From: Cellvibrionales bacterium
GTDB lineage: Bacteria > Pseudomonadota > Gammaproteobacteria > Pseudomonadales > JAHEGP01
Length of the DNA: 10,449 bases
Direction: 5' to 3'
NCBI GenBank assembly: GCA_024645065.1
Contig: JAHEGP010000094.1
Coordinates: 1 to 10,449 of the forward strand
Position 1 is the first letter of the stretch. Each line of letters begins with the position of its first letter. Positions 1-6,082 of this stretch are shown here, piece after piece. The notes under the pieces are model-generated. The model was not told where the DNA came from. It searched no databases and saw nothing but the letters and a program-made list of their open reading frames with translations. The position numbers and the translations under genes are program-made.

Positions 1-144
1 AAAAGTGATATCGATGTGTGGGGAGTGGCGCTGCAACAGGCCGGCTATAGCGCAGGCCCGGGTTGCATGCCCAAACCCGTGGGCAGTGATAGCGTAGAGT
101 ACTTTCATAGCAAGCTTCTGCTAGGTGATGGTGCCAACGGTTGA
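1..144 (+). CDS. 3' end of an unidentified gene (partial)
   Basis: Frame 1 is open from the first base to a TGA at 142-144, giving the last 47 residues of a protein whose start lies outside the window. The fragment is mixed hydrophobic and polar, has one Cys and ends in GDGANG. It contains a stretch of the type ALQQAGY, which could be an amphipathic helix. I do not recognise a family. Frame 2 also stays open to about base 96, so the coding call rests on open length, plausible composition and the fact that the next gene's promoter starts only after this stop. It could be the tail of an envelope or regulatory protein, but nothing visible decides that. No T-rich terminator follows it. Confidence 0.45.
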   Translation, partial: KSDIDVWGVALQQAGYSAGPGCMPKPVGSDSVEYFHSKLLLGDGANG

Positions 145-170
145 GCGGGCAGTGATTACCAGCCTAACCA

Positions 171-181
171 AGTATGATACT
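171..181. repeat. Short dyad AGTATGATACT beside the FNR-like box
   Basis: An 11-base inverted repeat (AGTAT-G-ATACT) lies 3 bases upstream of the FNR/ANR-like box and is flanked by a looser CCAG/CTGG pair. It could be an accessory operator or part of a weak hairpin at the end of the upstream gene. Symmetry is the only evidence. Confidence 0.2.
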
Positions 182-184
182 GGC

Positions 185-226
185 TTGATCTAGCGCAAGC
201 TACATCGTCGATGTTTACGTTACAAT
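185..226 (+). promoter_or_regulatory. FNR/ANR-type class II promoter for the CBS-domain gene
   Basis: TTGATCTAGCGCAA at 185-198 resembles the FNR/ANR consensus TTGAT-N4-ATCAA: the left half-site is perfect and the right half matches 3 of 5. Exactly 22 bases later is TACAAT (221-226), 5 of 6 to the sigma-70 -10 hexamer. That spacing puts the box centre at about -41.5, the standard position of an FNR-activated class II promoter, with transcription starting near 233. There is no separate good -35, as expected for an activator-dependent promoter. The box and spacing are read directly. Control by an oxygen-responsive Crp/Fnr-family regulator is inferred. Confidence 0.65.
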
Positions 227-253
227 CCCGGCTCGCTGCAATCATTGTCGCAT

Positions 254-269
254 TCGGGAATGGTCCCGG
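254..269 (+). other. Stem-loop in the 5' leader of the CBS-domain gene
   Basis: CGGGA (255-259) and TCCCG (264-268) pair perfectly around a 4-base ATGG loop, with a possible closing G-U pair. It lies in the roughly 78-base untranslated leader predicted from the promoter at 185-226. It may stabilise the message. No function is shown. Confidence 0.3.
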
Positions 270-310
270 TAGGCGGGGCAGTGGCGCGTGGCTAGCCATT
301 AGGGGATTAC

Positions 311-730
311 ATGAAGAAAAATGAGAGCATTAACAGCATCCTGACCAGCGACGTCGTGACCGTGCACACCGGGCAGAAATTAAGCGATGTCAATCGCCTG
401 TTCAAGCAGCAGCCCATCCACCACCTGCCCGTACTCGACGGTAAAAAGCCGGTGGGAATCATTTCTACGAACGATATTTTCAAATTGATTTTCAATGTCG
501 AAGGGACTGATGAACGCATGGCCGATGCCATGCTGGACCACCAGTTTTCGATTCGCGACGTGATGCAGAGCGACATCAAGACCCTGACGACAAAGGCCTC
601 GGTCAAGGATGCGGCGAAAATACTGCAGGACAGCTCCATGCATTCGGTATTGGTGGTCGACGACAAGGGTGCTCTCGCCGGTATCGTTACCACGACTGAC
701 CTCATACGCTATTTGCTGGATCAGTTCTAA
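311..730 (+). CDS. Tandem CBS-domain protein
   Basis: A 139-residue soluble protein made almost entirely of two CBS domains (about residues 7-65 and 82-139), which together would form one Bateman module. Each repeat ends in the usual nucleotide-contact pattern: GIISTNDI after HHLPVLDG in the first, GIVTTTDL after SVLVVDD in the second. Such modules bind AMP, ATP, SAM or similar adenosyl ligands and act as energy sensors. With no catalytic domain attached, the protein probably regulates a partner or serves as a stress sensor, but partner and ligand cannot be read from sequence. The start is well supported: ATG is preceded by AGGGGAT at good distance. The gene is monocistronic, convergent with the helical-protein gene, and sits behind the FNR/ANR-like promoter, so induction at low oxygen is likely. 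Confidence 0.9.
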   Translation: MKKNESINSILTSDVVTVHTGQKLSDVNRLFKQQPIHHLPVLDGKKPVGIISTNDIFKLIFNVEGTDERMADAMLDHQFSIRDVMQSDIKTLTTKASVKDAAKILQDSSMHSVLVVDDKGALAGIVTTTDLIRYLLDQF

Positions 731-839
731 GCTGCGCCTGGTCATCCCCTGCACTGTGACCTGTGCTGGGGGGCGGGCCACTCGAAAACCCGACCTGCCG
801 CCGATGCTCCTGCCCCGCGCCAGTCTGTCTGCCGCGGTC

Positions 840-1106
840 TTATCCCTTGAGCGAGTCCTTGATCTTTTCGAAGCTGGCCTTGATTTCATTGCCCAGCAAT
901 GTCAGCGCCGCCGCCAGGTCCTCTGATGACTCGTCCGCCGCATTCAACACCTTGTCGCCGCGTTGGCGCAGGTCTTGCCATTGCTTTTCTATTTCCCCCA
1001 TTTCATCCTGCAGATCTTTCTGGCCAAGGTGCAGCTTGAGGTTTATTTCGTCGCGTTCCTGTTTCAGATAAGCGAGAATTTTCTCCAGTTCCTGCTTGTA
1101 ATCCAT
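840..1106 (-). CDS. Small helical (coiled-coil) protein downstream of hsp20
   Basis: An 88-residue, highly charged protein with no Cys and no signal peptide or membrane segment. Residues 1-50 are rich in Glu, Lys, Gln and Leu with heptad-like spacing, consistent with a coiled coil. After a short turn (about 55-63), a second amphipathic helix runs to the C-terminal SLKG. I do not recognise a named family. The start at 1106 is chosen over an upstream in-frame ATG at 1184 because AGGAG lies 8 bases before it, while the upstream extension has no such site and a different composition. It lies 124 bases downstream of hsp20 on the same strand with a hairpin between, so co-transcription is plausible. 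A role as chaperone partner or stress-induced structural protein is inference only. Confidence 0.8.
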   Translation of the reverse strand: MDYKQELEKILAYLKQERDEINLKLHLGQKDLQDEMGEIEKQWQDLRQRGDKVLNAADESSEDLAAALTLLGNEIKASFEKIKDSLKG

Positions 1107-1144
1107 CCCGGTAACTCCTGCAAAATAGGTCGTGGTCACTGTGC

Positions 1145-1160
1145 GGGGCGTTTTCGCCCC
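1145..1160 (-). other. GC-rich hairpin between hsp20 and the helical-protein gene
   Basis: GGGGCG (1145-1150) and CGCCCC (1155-1160) pair perfectly around a 4-base loop. No T-run follows on the - strand, so this is not a standard intrinsic terminator. It may be an mRNA-processing or stabilising element that sets the relative amounts of hsp20 and the downstream gene. A TATACAAT sequence just upstream on the - strand (around 1173-1180) could be a -10 element for the downstream gene, but I see no matching -35. Confidence 0.4.
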
Positions 1161-1230
1161 CTGAATCACTGTCATTGTATACACCAGGCGGCGCGTCCCT
1201 GTCCCGCCTCTTATGCAAACACAGCCCGTA

Positions 1231-1659
1231 TCAGCTGATTTCGACCCGCTTGCTCACCGGTGCTTGCGCAGTGGCTTTGGGCACGGTGATGGTTAACACC
1301 CCGTTCTCGAAATTGCCGGTGATGTCTTCCACTGACACATTGCGACCGACACTGAAACTGCGGCTGTATTTGCCGGATCTGCGCTCCTTGCGTATCACCT
1401 TGCCTTTGTCTTCCTCGGTTTTTTCCTCGTGGCGCTCCGCTTCGAGGGTAAGCACACCGTCCTCCAGGGTCACGTGGATATCTTCCTTCTTTACTCCCGG
1501 CACATCAACGATGATGCGATATTGATCATCATCGGCCTTGATATCGACCTGAGGCGATAAAAAAGCCTTGCCGTTTTCGCTTGTCATACGATTGACCGGA
1601 AAAAAATCATCAAAAAACCGGCCAAAGTCGGTAATACTGTCTCTGGGTATCAAGTTCAT
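1231..1659 (-). CDS. Hsp20 / alpha-crystallin small heat-shock protein
   Basis: A 142-residue cytoplasmic, ATP-independent holdase that binds unfolding proteins and passes them to the DnaK/ClpB system. A short N-terminal arm (1-35) contains aromatic pairs DFGRFFDDFF, typical of the oligomerising and substrate-binding arm. The alpha-crystallin domain spans about 36-128, with DVPGVKKEDI (52-61), DGVLTLEAER (67-76) and the signature NGVLTITVPK (119-128). The tail ends RVEIS, close to the I-x-I motif that docks into neighbouring subunits. The length is normal for class A bacterial Hsp20 proteins. The start is supported by AAGGAG 7 bases upstream of ATG. The gene is preceded by a sigma-32 promoter and, further upstream, by an FNR/ANR-like box. 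It is not possible to choose between names such as ibpA or hspA from sequence alone. Confidence 0.95.
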   Translation of the reverse strand: MNLIPRDSITDFGRFFDDFFPVNRMTSENGKAFLSPQVDIKADDDQYRIIVDVPGVKKEDIHVTLEDGVLTLEAERHEEKTEEDKGKVIRKERRSGKYSRSFSVGRNVSVEDITGNFENGVLTITVPKATAQAPVSKRVEIS

Positions 1660-1719
1660 GTCGTCACTCCTTGCTCACTGCTTGCTGGGTTCGAATCGGA
1701 CCTCAGGCCCTTTCCCTGG

Positions 1720-1748
1720 AGATAGGGTTAGGTCGCCGGCTTTTCAAG
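1720..1748 (-). promoter_or_regulatory. Sigma-32 heat-shock promoter for hsp20
   Basis: On the - strand, CTTGAAA (1748-1742) is followed after 14 bases by CCCTATCT (1727-1720). The sigma-32 consensus is CTTGAAA, 11-16 bases, CCCCATNT, so the -35 is perfect and the -10 differs at one defined base. Transcription would start near 1713, giving a leader of roughly 55 bases before the hsp20 ATG. The leader can form a short GGGCC/GGTCC hairpin, but I see no pairing that masks the ribosome site, so an RNA thermometer is not supported. Confidence 0.75.
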
Positions 1749-1776
1749 TACACGCAGGAAAAATAAGGGCAAAGAT

Positions 1777-1790
1777 TTGCGCCAGGTCAA
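1777..1790. promoter_or_regulatory. FNR/ANR-like box between hsp20 and the zinc-ribbon gene
   Basis: TTGCGCCAGGTCAA, read on the other strand as TTGACCTGGCGCAA, differs from the box at 185-198 at only two of 14 positions. The shared form is TTGCGC-Y-AG-R-TCAA. It sits in the divergent region between hsp20 (-) and the zinc-ribbon gene (+) and could act on either. Toward hsp20, a weak -10 (TGTACT, 1752-1747) lies 24 bases away, overlapping the sigma-32 -35. Toward the zinc-ribbon gene, the box centre is about 55 bases before the predicted start. Which gene it controls is undecided. Confidence 0.5.
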
Positions 1791-1803
1791 AAACGCCGCC
1801 GTT

Positions 1804-1832
1804 TTGTGTCAGTCACCAATAAGGCTTATAGT
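1804..1832 (+). promoter_or_regulatory. Candidate sigma-70 promoter for the zinc-ribbon gene
   Basis: TTGTGT (1804-1809), 17 bases, TATAGT (1827-1832). The -10 matches 5 of 6 and the spacing is ideal; the -35 keeps only the TTG. Transcription would begin near 1839, about 98 bases before the ATG. A second partial copy of the FNR-like sequence (TTGCGCCAGGACGA, 1833-1846) overlaps the predicted start. Confidence 0.4.
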
Positions 1833-1936
1833 TTGCGCCAGGACGATGCTGGTATTGTGCAGGCGGGCGGCGAGGGTATTAAGACCTTGCGGTGCGCAAG
1901 TTTGATAAGCCAGAGCAGCTTTTAACGGAGGGAAAA

Positions 1937-2143
1937 ATGCCAGAGGTCAAACGCCCGGTAAAAACCATCGAGGTCAATTACGTTTGCGATGCGTGTGGTC
2001 ATGGCATGATGGAGCAGAAGGGGGAGTGCAACCCTGCGACCGGCGAGAACCCCCATGCCTGTATCATCTGCGGCCATGAGCAGGTGTTTAAATGGGTAAG
2101 CTACCCGAGGATCGTTTATGTCGGTGAGGGGGAATCGCTTTGA
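1937..2143 (+). CDS. Small zinc-ribbon protein
   Basis: A 68-residue protein with two CxxC knuckles: Cys17-Asp-Ala-Cys20 followed by GHG, and Cys42-Ile-Ile-Cys45 followed by GHE. This is the arrangement of a rubredoxin-like or zinc-ribbon fold binding one Zn(II). A fifth Cys (31) lies in the loop. Aromatic and basic residues around FKWVSYPRIVYV suggest a small beta-sheet that could contact nucleic acid or protein. I do not recognise a named family. The ATG at 1937 is chosen because GGAGGG lies just upstream. An in-frame GTG at 1892 would add 15 residues but has no ribosome site. The gene is divergent from hsp20, convergent with the patatin gene, and close to the FNR-like box, so stress regulation is plausible. 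Its role is unknown. Confidence 0.82.
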   Translation: MPEVKRPVKTIEVNYVCDACGHGMMEQKGECNPATGENPHACIICGHEQVFKWVSYPRIVYVGEGESL

Positions 2144-2154
2144 GCTTCCGAGCC

Positions 2155-2183
2155 GCGGGCAGGCCGGTAAACGGCAGGCCCGC
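2155..2183. terminator. Terminator-like hairpin between convergent genes
   Basis: GCGGGC (2155-2160) pairs with GCCCGC (2178-2183). Inside, GCCG (2163-2166) pairs with CGGC (2172-2175) around a 5-base loop, with an AG/AG internal mismatch. It lies in the 43-base gap between the stops of the zinc-ribbon (+) and patatin (-) genes, where a shared terminator is expected. Neither side has a clear T-run, so intrinsic termination is uncertain. Confidence 0.45.
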
Positions 2184-2186
2184 AAT

Positions 2187-3341
2187 TCAGAGGGCAAAAA
2201 AATGCCTGATCACGGATTCCTGCTCCATGGCGTCGCGGTAGCCATGCTGAATCAAGTCACGACTGAAATTACCTTCAAATAACAAGTAACTGGCAAGGCT
2301 GCCGCCGCCCCCGCGCCTGGTTGCACCGGCTATCTGTAATACCGCGCGCATGGTTCGTGGCAAGTCCTGCACATGCTTTTCGGCGATCTTGTCGAACTCG
2401 ATTGATGGCTCGATGCACAGCAGGTCTATCACCCGCATGTTTGCATGGTAATTACTGGTCTTTTCGTTTTCGATAATGCCAACCAGCTCGTTGATCCTCA
2501 CCAGGTTTTCAAGGTCTGTATCCAGGGAGTCCAGGAACGCACTGTTAAAAATATGGCCGACAATTTTCGCCAGGGAAGGAGACTGCACCGGCGCGTCCGG
2601 TCGCTCCGGGGCTGGCGGGTTGCCGCTGACGCCGATGACCATGGCCCGCTCCGCTCCCATGCGCAGTGCCGGGCTAATGGGTGATAGCTGGCGCAGGGCG
2701 CCGTCGCCAAAATACTCGCGCCCGATCAGCTCCGCCGGGAAGATCGTAGGCAGGGCAGAGGATGCCATCAGGTGCTCGATGCTCACCACCGCAGGCACAC
2801 CGACCTTGCGAGCAGCGCGCCACTTCTTGATGCCGGTGTTGCCCTGGAAGAAGGTCACGCTCTCGCCCCGGTTATACGAAGATGCGGTAATTCCGACGGC
2901 ATCGAGGTAGCCGCGATCGATGCGCGACTGGATATTGCGAAATTGGATAGAGTGGCGTAACAAATCCCTGAGCGGTGCATTGTCCAGCAGTGACAGTGGT
3001 CGACTGTTGGTGATGCCGGCGTTGAACAGTGACATGAACAAGCGGAGCAGCCCCCATGCGATATGGGCGGCATCGGCATTGTAGACGTTCTCGACCGACA
3101 GGTCGGTCCACATCTTCTCAACTTTCTTGATTGACAGGCGAAAGTTGTTCGCCGAGGCAGCGATGGCCACGGCGTTAATGGCGCCGGCCGAGGTGCCAGT
3201 GATGATAGAAAAAGGGTTGCGGCTGCGTTTTGGAAACAGATCGGCTACCGCCTTGAGCACTCCTACCTGGTAAGCGCCCCGGGCACCACCGCCGGTTAAT
3301 ACCAGCGCGGTCTTGCCCTCTGCTTTCCATTCAATCGACAT
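2187..3341 (-). CDS. Patatin-like phospholipase family protein
   Basis: A 384-residue alpha/beta hydrolase of the patatin type, expected to be a lipid acyl hydrolase with a Ser-Asp dyad. All hallmarks are present: the oxyanion glycine loop GGGARG (17-22), the nucleophile elbow GTSAG with Ser51, and the catalytic Asp213 in DGA. The patatin core ends near residue 240. The remaining C-terminal part is mainly helical, includes a GGGG stretch and is of unknown role. There is no signal peptide, so the enzyme is probably cytoplasmic or peripherally membrane-bound. Substrates might be phospholipids or storage lipids, but sequence does not decide. Only a weak ribosome site (GCGGAA) precedes the ATG. 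It is transcribed alone, divergent from the ABC transporter operon. Confidence 0.9.
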   Translation of the reverse strand: MSIEWKAEGKTALVLTGGGARGAYQVGVLKAVADLFPKRSRNPFSIITGTSAGAINAVAIAASANNFRLSIKKVEKMWTDLSVENVYNADAAHIAWGLLRLFMSLFNAGITNSRPLSLLDNAPLRDLLRHSIQFRNIQSRIDRGYLDAVGITASSYNRGESVTFFQGNTGIKKWRAARKVGVPAVVSIEHLMASSALPTIFPAELIGREYFGDGALRQLSPISPALRMGAERAMVIGVSGNPPAPERPDAPVQSPSLAKIVGHIFNSAFLDSLDTDLENLVRINELVGIIENEKTSNYHANMRVIDLLCIEPSIEFDKIAEKHVQDLPRTMRAVLQIAGATRRGGGGSLASYLLFEGNFSRDLIQHGYRDAMEQESVIRHFFAL

Positions 3342-3431
3342 TGTTTTTTCCGCTGCCCTGACTGATGAAGTTTAGACCACTGCTCGCTACCCTTAAAATC
3401 GATTCGAGGTGACTACCGGCAGGCAAAGTGC

Positions 3432-3462
3432 TTGTGCGAGTCCACTCATCAGTTGTTACAAT
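3432..3462 (+). promoter_or_regulatory. Weak candidate promoter for the ABC transporter operon
   Basis: TACAAT (3457-3462) is a good -10. TTGTGC (3432-3437) is a partial -35 at a long 19-base spacing. The site lies within the 249-base divergent region between patatin (-) and the ABC gene (+). Transcription from it would give a leader of about 120 bases. A still weaker possibility for patatin on the - strand is a TAAACT around 3370. Confidence 0.28.
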
Positions 3463-3509
3463 GCAGGGCTTTGTCCTGACAGGTCGCCTTCAATCCCTGT
3501 TACTCTGCT

Positions 3510-3529
3510 GCGGGCGGCGCGCTGCCCGC
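3510..3529 (+). other. GC-rich hairpin in the leader of the ABC operon
   Basis: GCGGGC (3510-3515) and GCCCGC (3524-3529) pair around an 8-base loop and are followed by CTTTGTG. The hairpin lies between the candidate promoter and the start codon at 3591. It could be an attenuator or leader structure. The T-run is too poor for a confident terminator. Confidence 0.3.
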
Positions 3530-3590
3530 CTTTGTGATGTGAATCCGTCGGCGGCGACCTTCACCGATAGCTTATATCCAGGCGCGCTTT

Positions 3591-5402
3591 ATGCAACACA
3601 TGCAAGGTTCACCTCCCGGGCCCGGTGACGGATACGATTGGCGGGTAATCGCCAGACTACTGCCTTACCTTTGGCAGTACCGTGGCAGGGTGATGGTCGC
3701 ACTGGCGTTCCTGATGTTGGCCAAAGCCGCGAACGTCATGGTGCCGGTCAGCCTGAAGTATATCGTCGATGCGCTGGATGCCAGCTTGCATCCCGACATC
3801 GAAGTGATCCTGGTGCCGCTGGGGTTGGTGTTGGCCTACGGTTTGCTGCGCTACAGCGCCGTGTTTTTTGGTGAGTTGCGCGACGCCATATTTGCCCGGG
3901 TGGCGGAGCGGTCACTGTCGCAAATCAGTCTGGCGGTGTTTCGCCACTTGCACCAGCTGGATCTGGCGTTTCACCTCGAGCGTCGAACCGGCGGTATCTC
4001 CAGGGATTTGGAGCGCGGCACCAATGGCATCAGCTTTTTATTGCGCTCGGTGGTATTCAGCGTCGTTCCCATCCTCATCGAAGTGATACTGGTGGTCGTC
4101 GTTATCGCGATTACCGCTGATATTTACTTTGCTCTCATCGTCATCGCCGGGGTTGCATCGTACATTGTTTTTTCAGTGTGGATGACCAACCGTCGCACCG
4201 TATTGATACGCACAGCCAACCAGCGTGACAGCGATGCCAACCACCGCGCCGTTGACAGCCTGCTGAACTACGAAACCGTGAAGTACTTCAACAACGAGGC
4301 TTACGAGGCGCAGCGCTACCAGCAGGATCTGCAAGCGCGGGAAGATGCCAAGGTGGTCAATCTCTATAGCCTGGCGGTGCTCAATAGTGGCCAGGCCCTC
4401 ATCATTGCGGTCAGTGTCACGGTTGCCCTGTGGCTGGCCGCGGTCCGGGTCGCCAGCGGGGACATGACGCTGGGGGACCTGGCAATGGTCAACGCGTTTA
4501 TGTTCCAGGTGTTTGTGCCCCTGAATATTCTCGGCTTCGTATACCGTGAGATACGCCGTGCCCTGACCGATGTCGAGGCCATGTTTGGCCTGATGGATAT
4601 TGCACCGAAAGTGGTCGACCGAGAGGGAGCGCGCCCCTATCAGGAAACACTGGATGGTGTGGAGTTCGACCGGGTTTGCTTTGCCTATGACCCCCAGCGG
4701 CCAATTTTAAGGGGCCTCAGTTTCAAGGTTGAGCCCGGGCAAAAGCTTGCTATCGTTGGCCCCAGCGGGGCCGGCAAATCAACCCTGGGGCGGCTGCTGT
4801 TTCGTTTCTACGACGTCGACAGCGGCGGGATTCGAGTCGGTGGCACTGATATTCGTGACCTGCAGCAGCAAAGTTGGCGATCTGCGATAGGTGTGGTGCC
4901 CCAGGATACCGTTCTGTTCAATGACACCCTGCGCCAGAATATTCTCTACGGCCGACCCGATGCCACCGAGGACCAACTCAAGAGCGTCATCGAGCTCGCT
5001 CATCTCAGGGGCTTTGTCGATAGCCTTCCGGCGGGACTCGAAACCCGGGTTGGCGAGCGCGGGCTGAAGGTATCGGGGGGAGAAAAGCAGCGCGTGGCGA
5101 TTGCCAGGATGTTGCTCAAAACCCCCCGCATCATGCTCTTCGATGAAGCAACCTCTTCCTTGGACTCAGCCTCGGAAAACGCTATCCTGCGGGCTCTGCG
5201 CGAGGTATCGGCGCGGCATACCAGCGTGGTGATCGCACACCGCCTGTCAACAGTGGTCGATGCTGACAATATCCTCGTATTGGACGCAGGCGAGATTGTA
5301 GAGAGTGGGACCCATGCCCATTTGATGGCGCAGAAGGGCCACTACTGGCAAATGTGGCAGCTGCAACAGAAACAGCAGGGTGAGAACCAGGCCAGCGGTT
5401 GA
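3591..5402 (+). CDS. Atm1-type ABC exporter (fused permease-ATPase)
   Basis: A 603-residue half-transporter that should work as a homodimer in the inner membrane. Residues about 27-330 hold six membrane helices. The intracellular loop motif NYETVKYFNNE (226-236) is characteristic of the Atm1/ABCB7/HMT1 group. The nucleotide-binding domain follows: Walker A GPSGAGKS (390-397), signature SGGEKQR (495-501), Walker B IMLFDE (514-519) with catalytic Glu519, and switch His550. Bacterial and mitochondrial members export glutathione-based compounds (glutathione persulfide, metal-glutathione conjugates) linked to iron-sulfur or heavy-metal homeostasis. The start is uncertain: ATG 3591 and ATG 3600 both lack a strong ribosome site, and the first 20 residues are poor in structure. 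It is the first gene of a likely operon, 35 bases before the hydrolase. Confidence 0.93.
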   Translation: MQHMQGSPPGPGDGYDWRVIARLLPYLWQYRGRVMVALAFLMLAKAANVMVPVSLKYIVDALDASLHPDIEVILVPLGLVLAYGLLRYSAVFFGELRDAIFARVAERSLSQISLAVFRHLHQLDLAFHLERRTGGISRDLERGTNGISFLLRSVVFSVVPILIEVILVVVVIAITADIYFALIVIAGVASYIVFSVWMTNRRTVLIRTANQRDSDANHRAVDSLLNYETVKYFNNEAYEAQRYQQDLQAREDAKVVNLYSLAVLNSGQALIIAVSVTVALWLAAVRVASGDMTLGDLAMVNAFMFQVFVPLNILGFVYREIRRALTDVEAMFGLMDIAPKVVDREGARPYQETLDGVEFDRVCFAYDPQRPILRGLSFKVEPGQKLAIVGPSGAGKSTLGRLLFRFYDVDSGGIRVGGTDIRDLQQQSWRSAIGVVPQDTVLFNDTLRQNILYGRPDATEDQLKSVIELAHLRGFVDSLPAGLETRVGERGLKVSGGEKQRVAIARMLLKTPRIMLFDEATSSLDSASENAILRALREVSARHTSVVIAHRLSTVVDADNILVLDAGEIVESGTHAHLMAQKGHYWQMWQLQQKQQGENQASG

Positions 5403-5437
5403 CCAATTCTGGCGCCAATGGGCTTGAGGGAAAGAGC

Positions 5438-6082
5438 ATGAAATATGTGATCGAGCCGGTGACGGCCTACCAGCAAAACTGTACGTTTTTGATTTGCGAG
5501 GATACCGGCAAAGCCGCGATTGTGGATCCGGGCGGTGAGGTCGATCGCCTGGTCGCCAGGCTGGAAGCCCTGCAGCTGGAGCCTGAAAAAATTTTCCTCA
5601 CCCACGGACATATGGACCACTGTGGCGGGGCAGACGCACTGCGCAAACGGCTCGGGATTCCGATAGAGGGCCCCCATGAGGACGACCGGTTCTGGATTGA
5701 CCAGCTTCCGGCATGGTGCAAAATGGCAGGCATGCCCCCGGTCGCTGCGTTCGAGCCCGACCGCTGGTTGCAGCAGGACGACACTGTTAGTTTCGGCGCG
5801 CAGCAGCTTGAAGTCAAACACTGTCCGGGCCACACTCCCGGGCATGTCATATTTTTCCACCGGACGGCCCGAATTGCCCAGGTAGGTGATGTGCTGTTCC
5901 AGGGTTCGATAGGGCGCACAGATTTTCCCCGCGGTGACCATGCCACGCTGGTCAAATCCATCCAGCAACAGCTCTGGCCCCTGGGCGACGACGTCACATT
6001 CATTCCCGGGCACGGGCCGACCTCGACATTTGGCCGTGAGCGGCGCTACAACCCCTTTGTTGCGGACCAGCGTTTTGGCTGA
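5438..6082 (+). CDS. Metallo-beta-lactamase-fold hydrolase, glyoxalase II / YcbL-like
   Basis: A 214-residue binuclear zinc hydrolase of the short glyoxalase-II-like group; E. coli YcbL is about the same length. All metal ligands are present: THGHMDH (His56, His58, Asp60, His61), His132 in CPGHTPGH, Asp151 in VGDVLF, and His192 in PGHGP. The longer C-terminal helical domain of classical GloB is absent. Likely substrates are glutathione thioesters such as S-lactoylglutathione. The complete seven-ligand set speaks against a mononuclear ETHE1-type persulfide dioxygenase. The ATG at 5438 is chosen because GAGGGAAAG precedes it. An upstream TTG at 5399 overlapping the ABC stop would add residues that do not fit the family. 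Its position after an Atm1-type exporter suggests shared glutathione chemistry, which is inference. Confidence 0.9.
   Translation: MKYVIEPVTAYQQNCTFLICEDTGKAAIVDPGGEVDRLVARLEALQLEPEKIFLTHGHMDHCGGADALRKRLGIPIEGPHEDDRFWIDQLPAWCKMAGMPPVAAFEPDRWLQQDDTVSFGAQQLEVKHCPGHTPGHVIFFHRTARIAQVGDVLFQGSIGRTDFPRGDHATLVKSIQQQLWPLGDDVTFIPGHGPTSTFGRERRYNPFVADQRFG

Noticed and set aside
380..889. 169-residue open frame on the - strand
   Set aside because: It is antisense to the CBS gene, which has clear family motifs and a good ribosome site.
1684..1700. GGTTCGAATC resembles a tRNA T-arm or an attachment-site remnant
   Set aside because: The flanks do not pair as a T-stem and no acceptor, D or anticodon arm is present. 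It lies in the hsp20 leader.
1660..1713. RNA thermometer (ROSE or fourU type) in the hsp20 leader
   Set aside because: I found no stretch in the predicted leader complementary to the AAGGAG ribosome site.
5934..6074. N-terminal extension of the membrane protein frame
   Set aside because: It lies inside the hydrolase gene in another frame and has low-complexity Ser/Pro composition unlike the membrane part.
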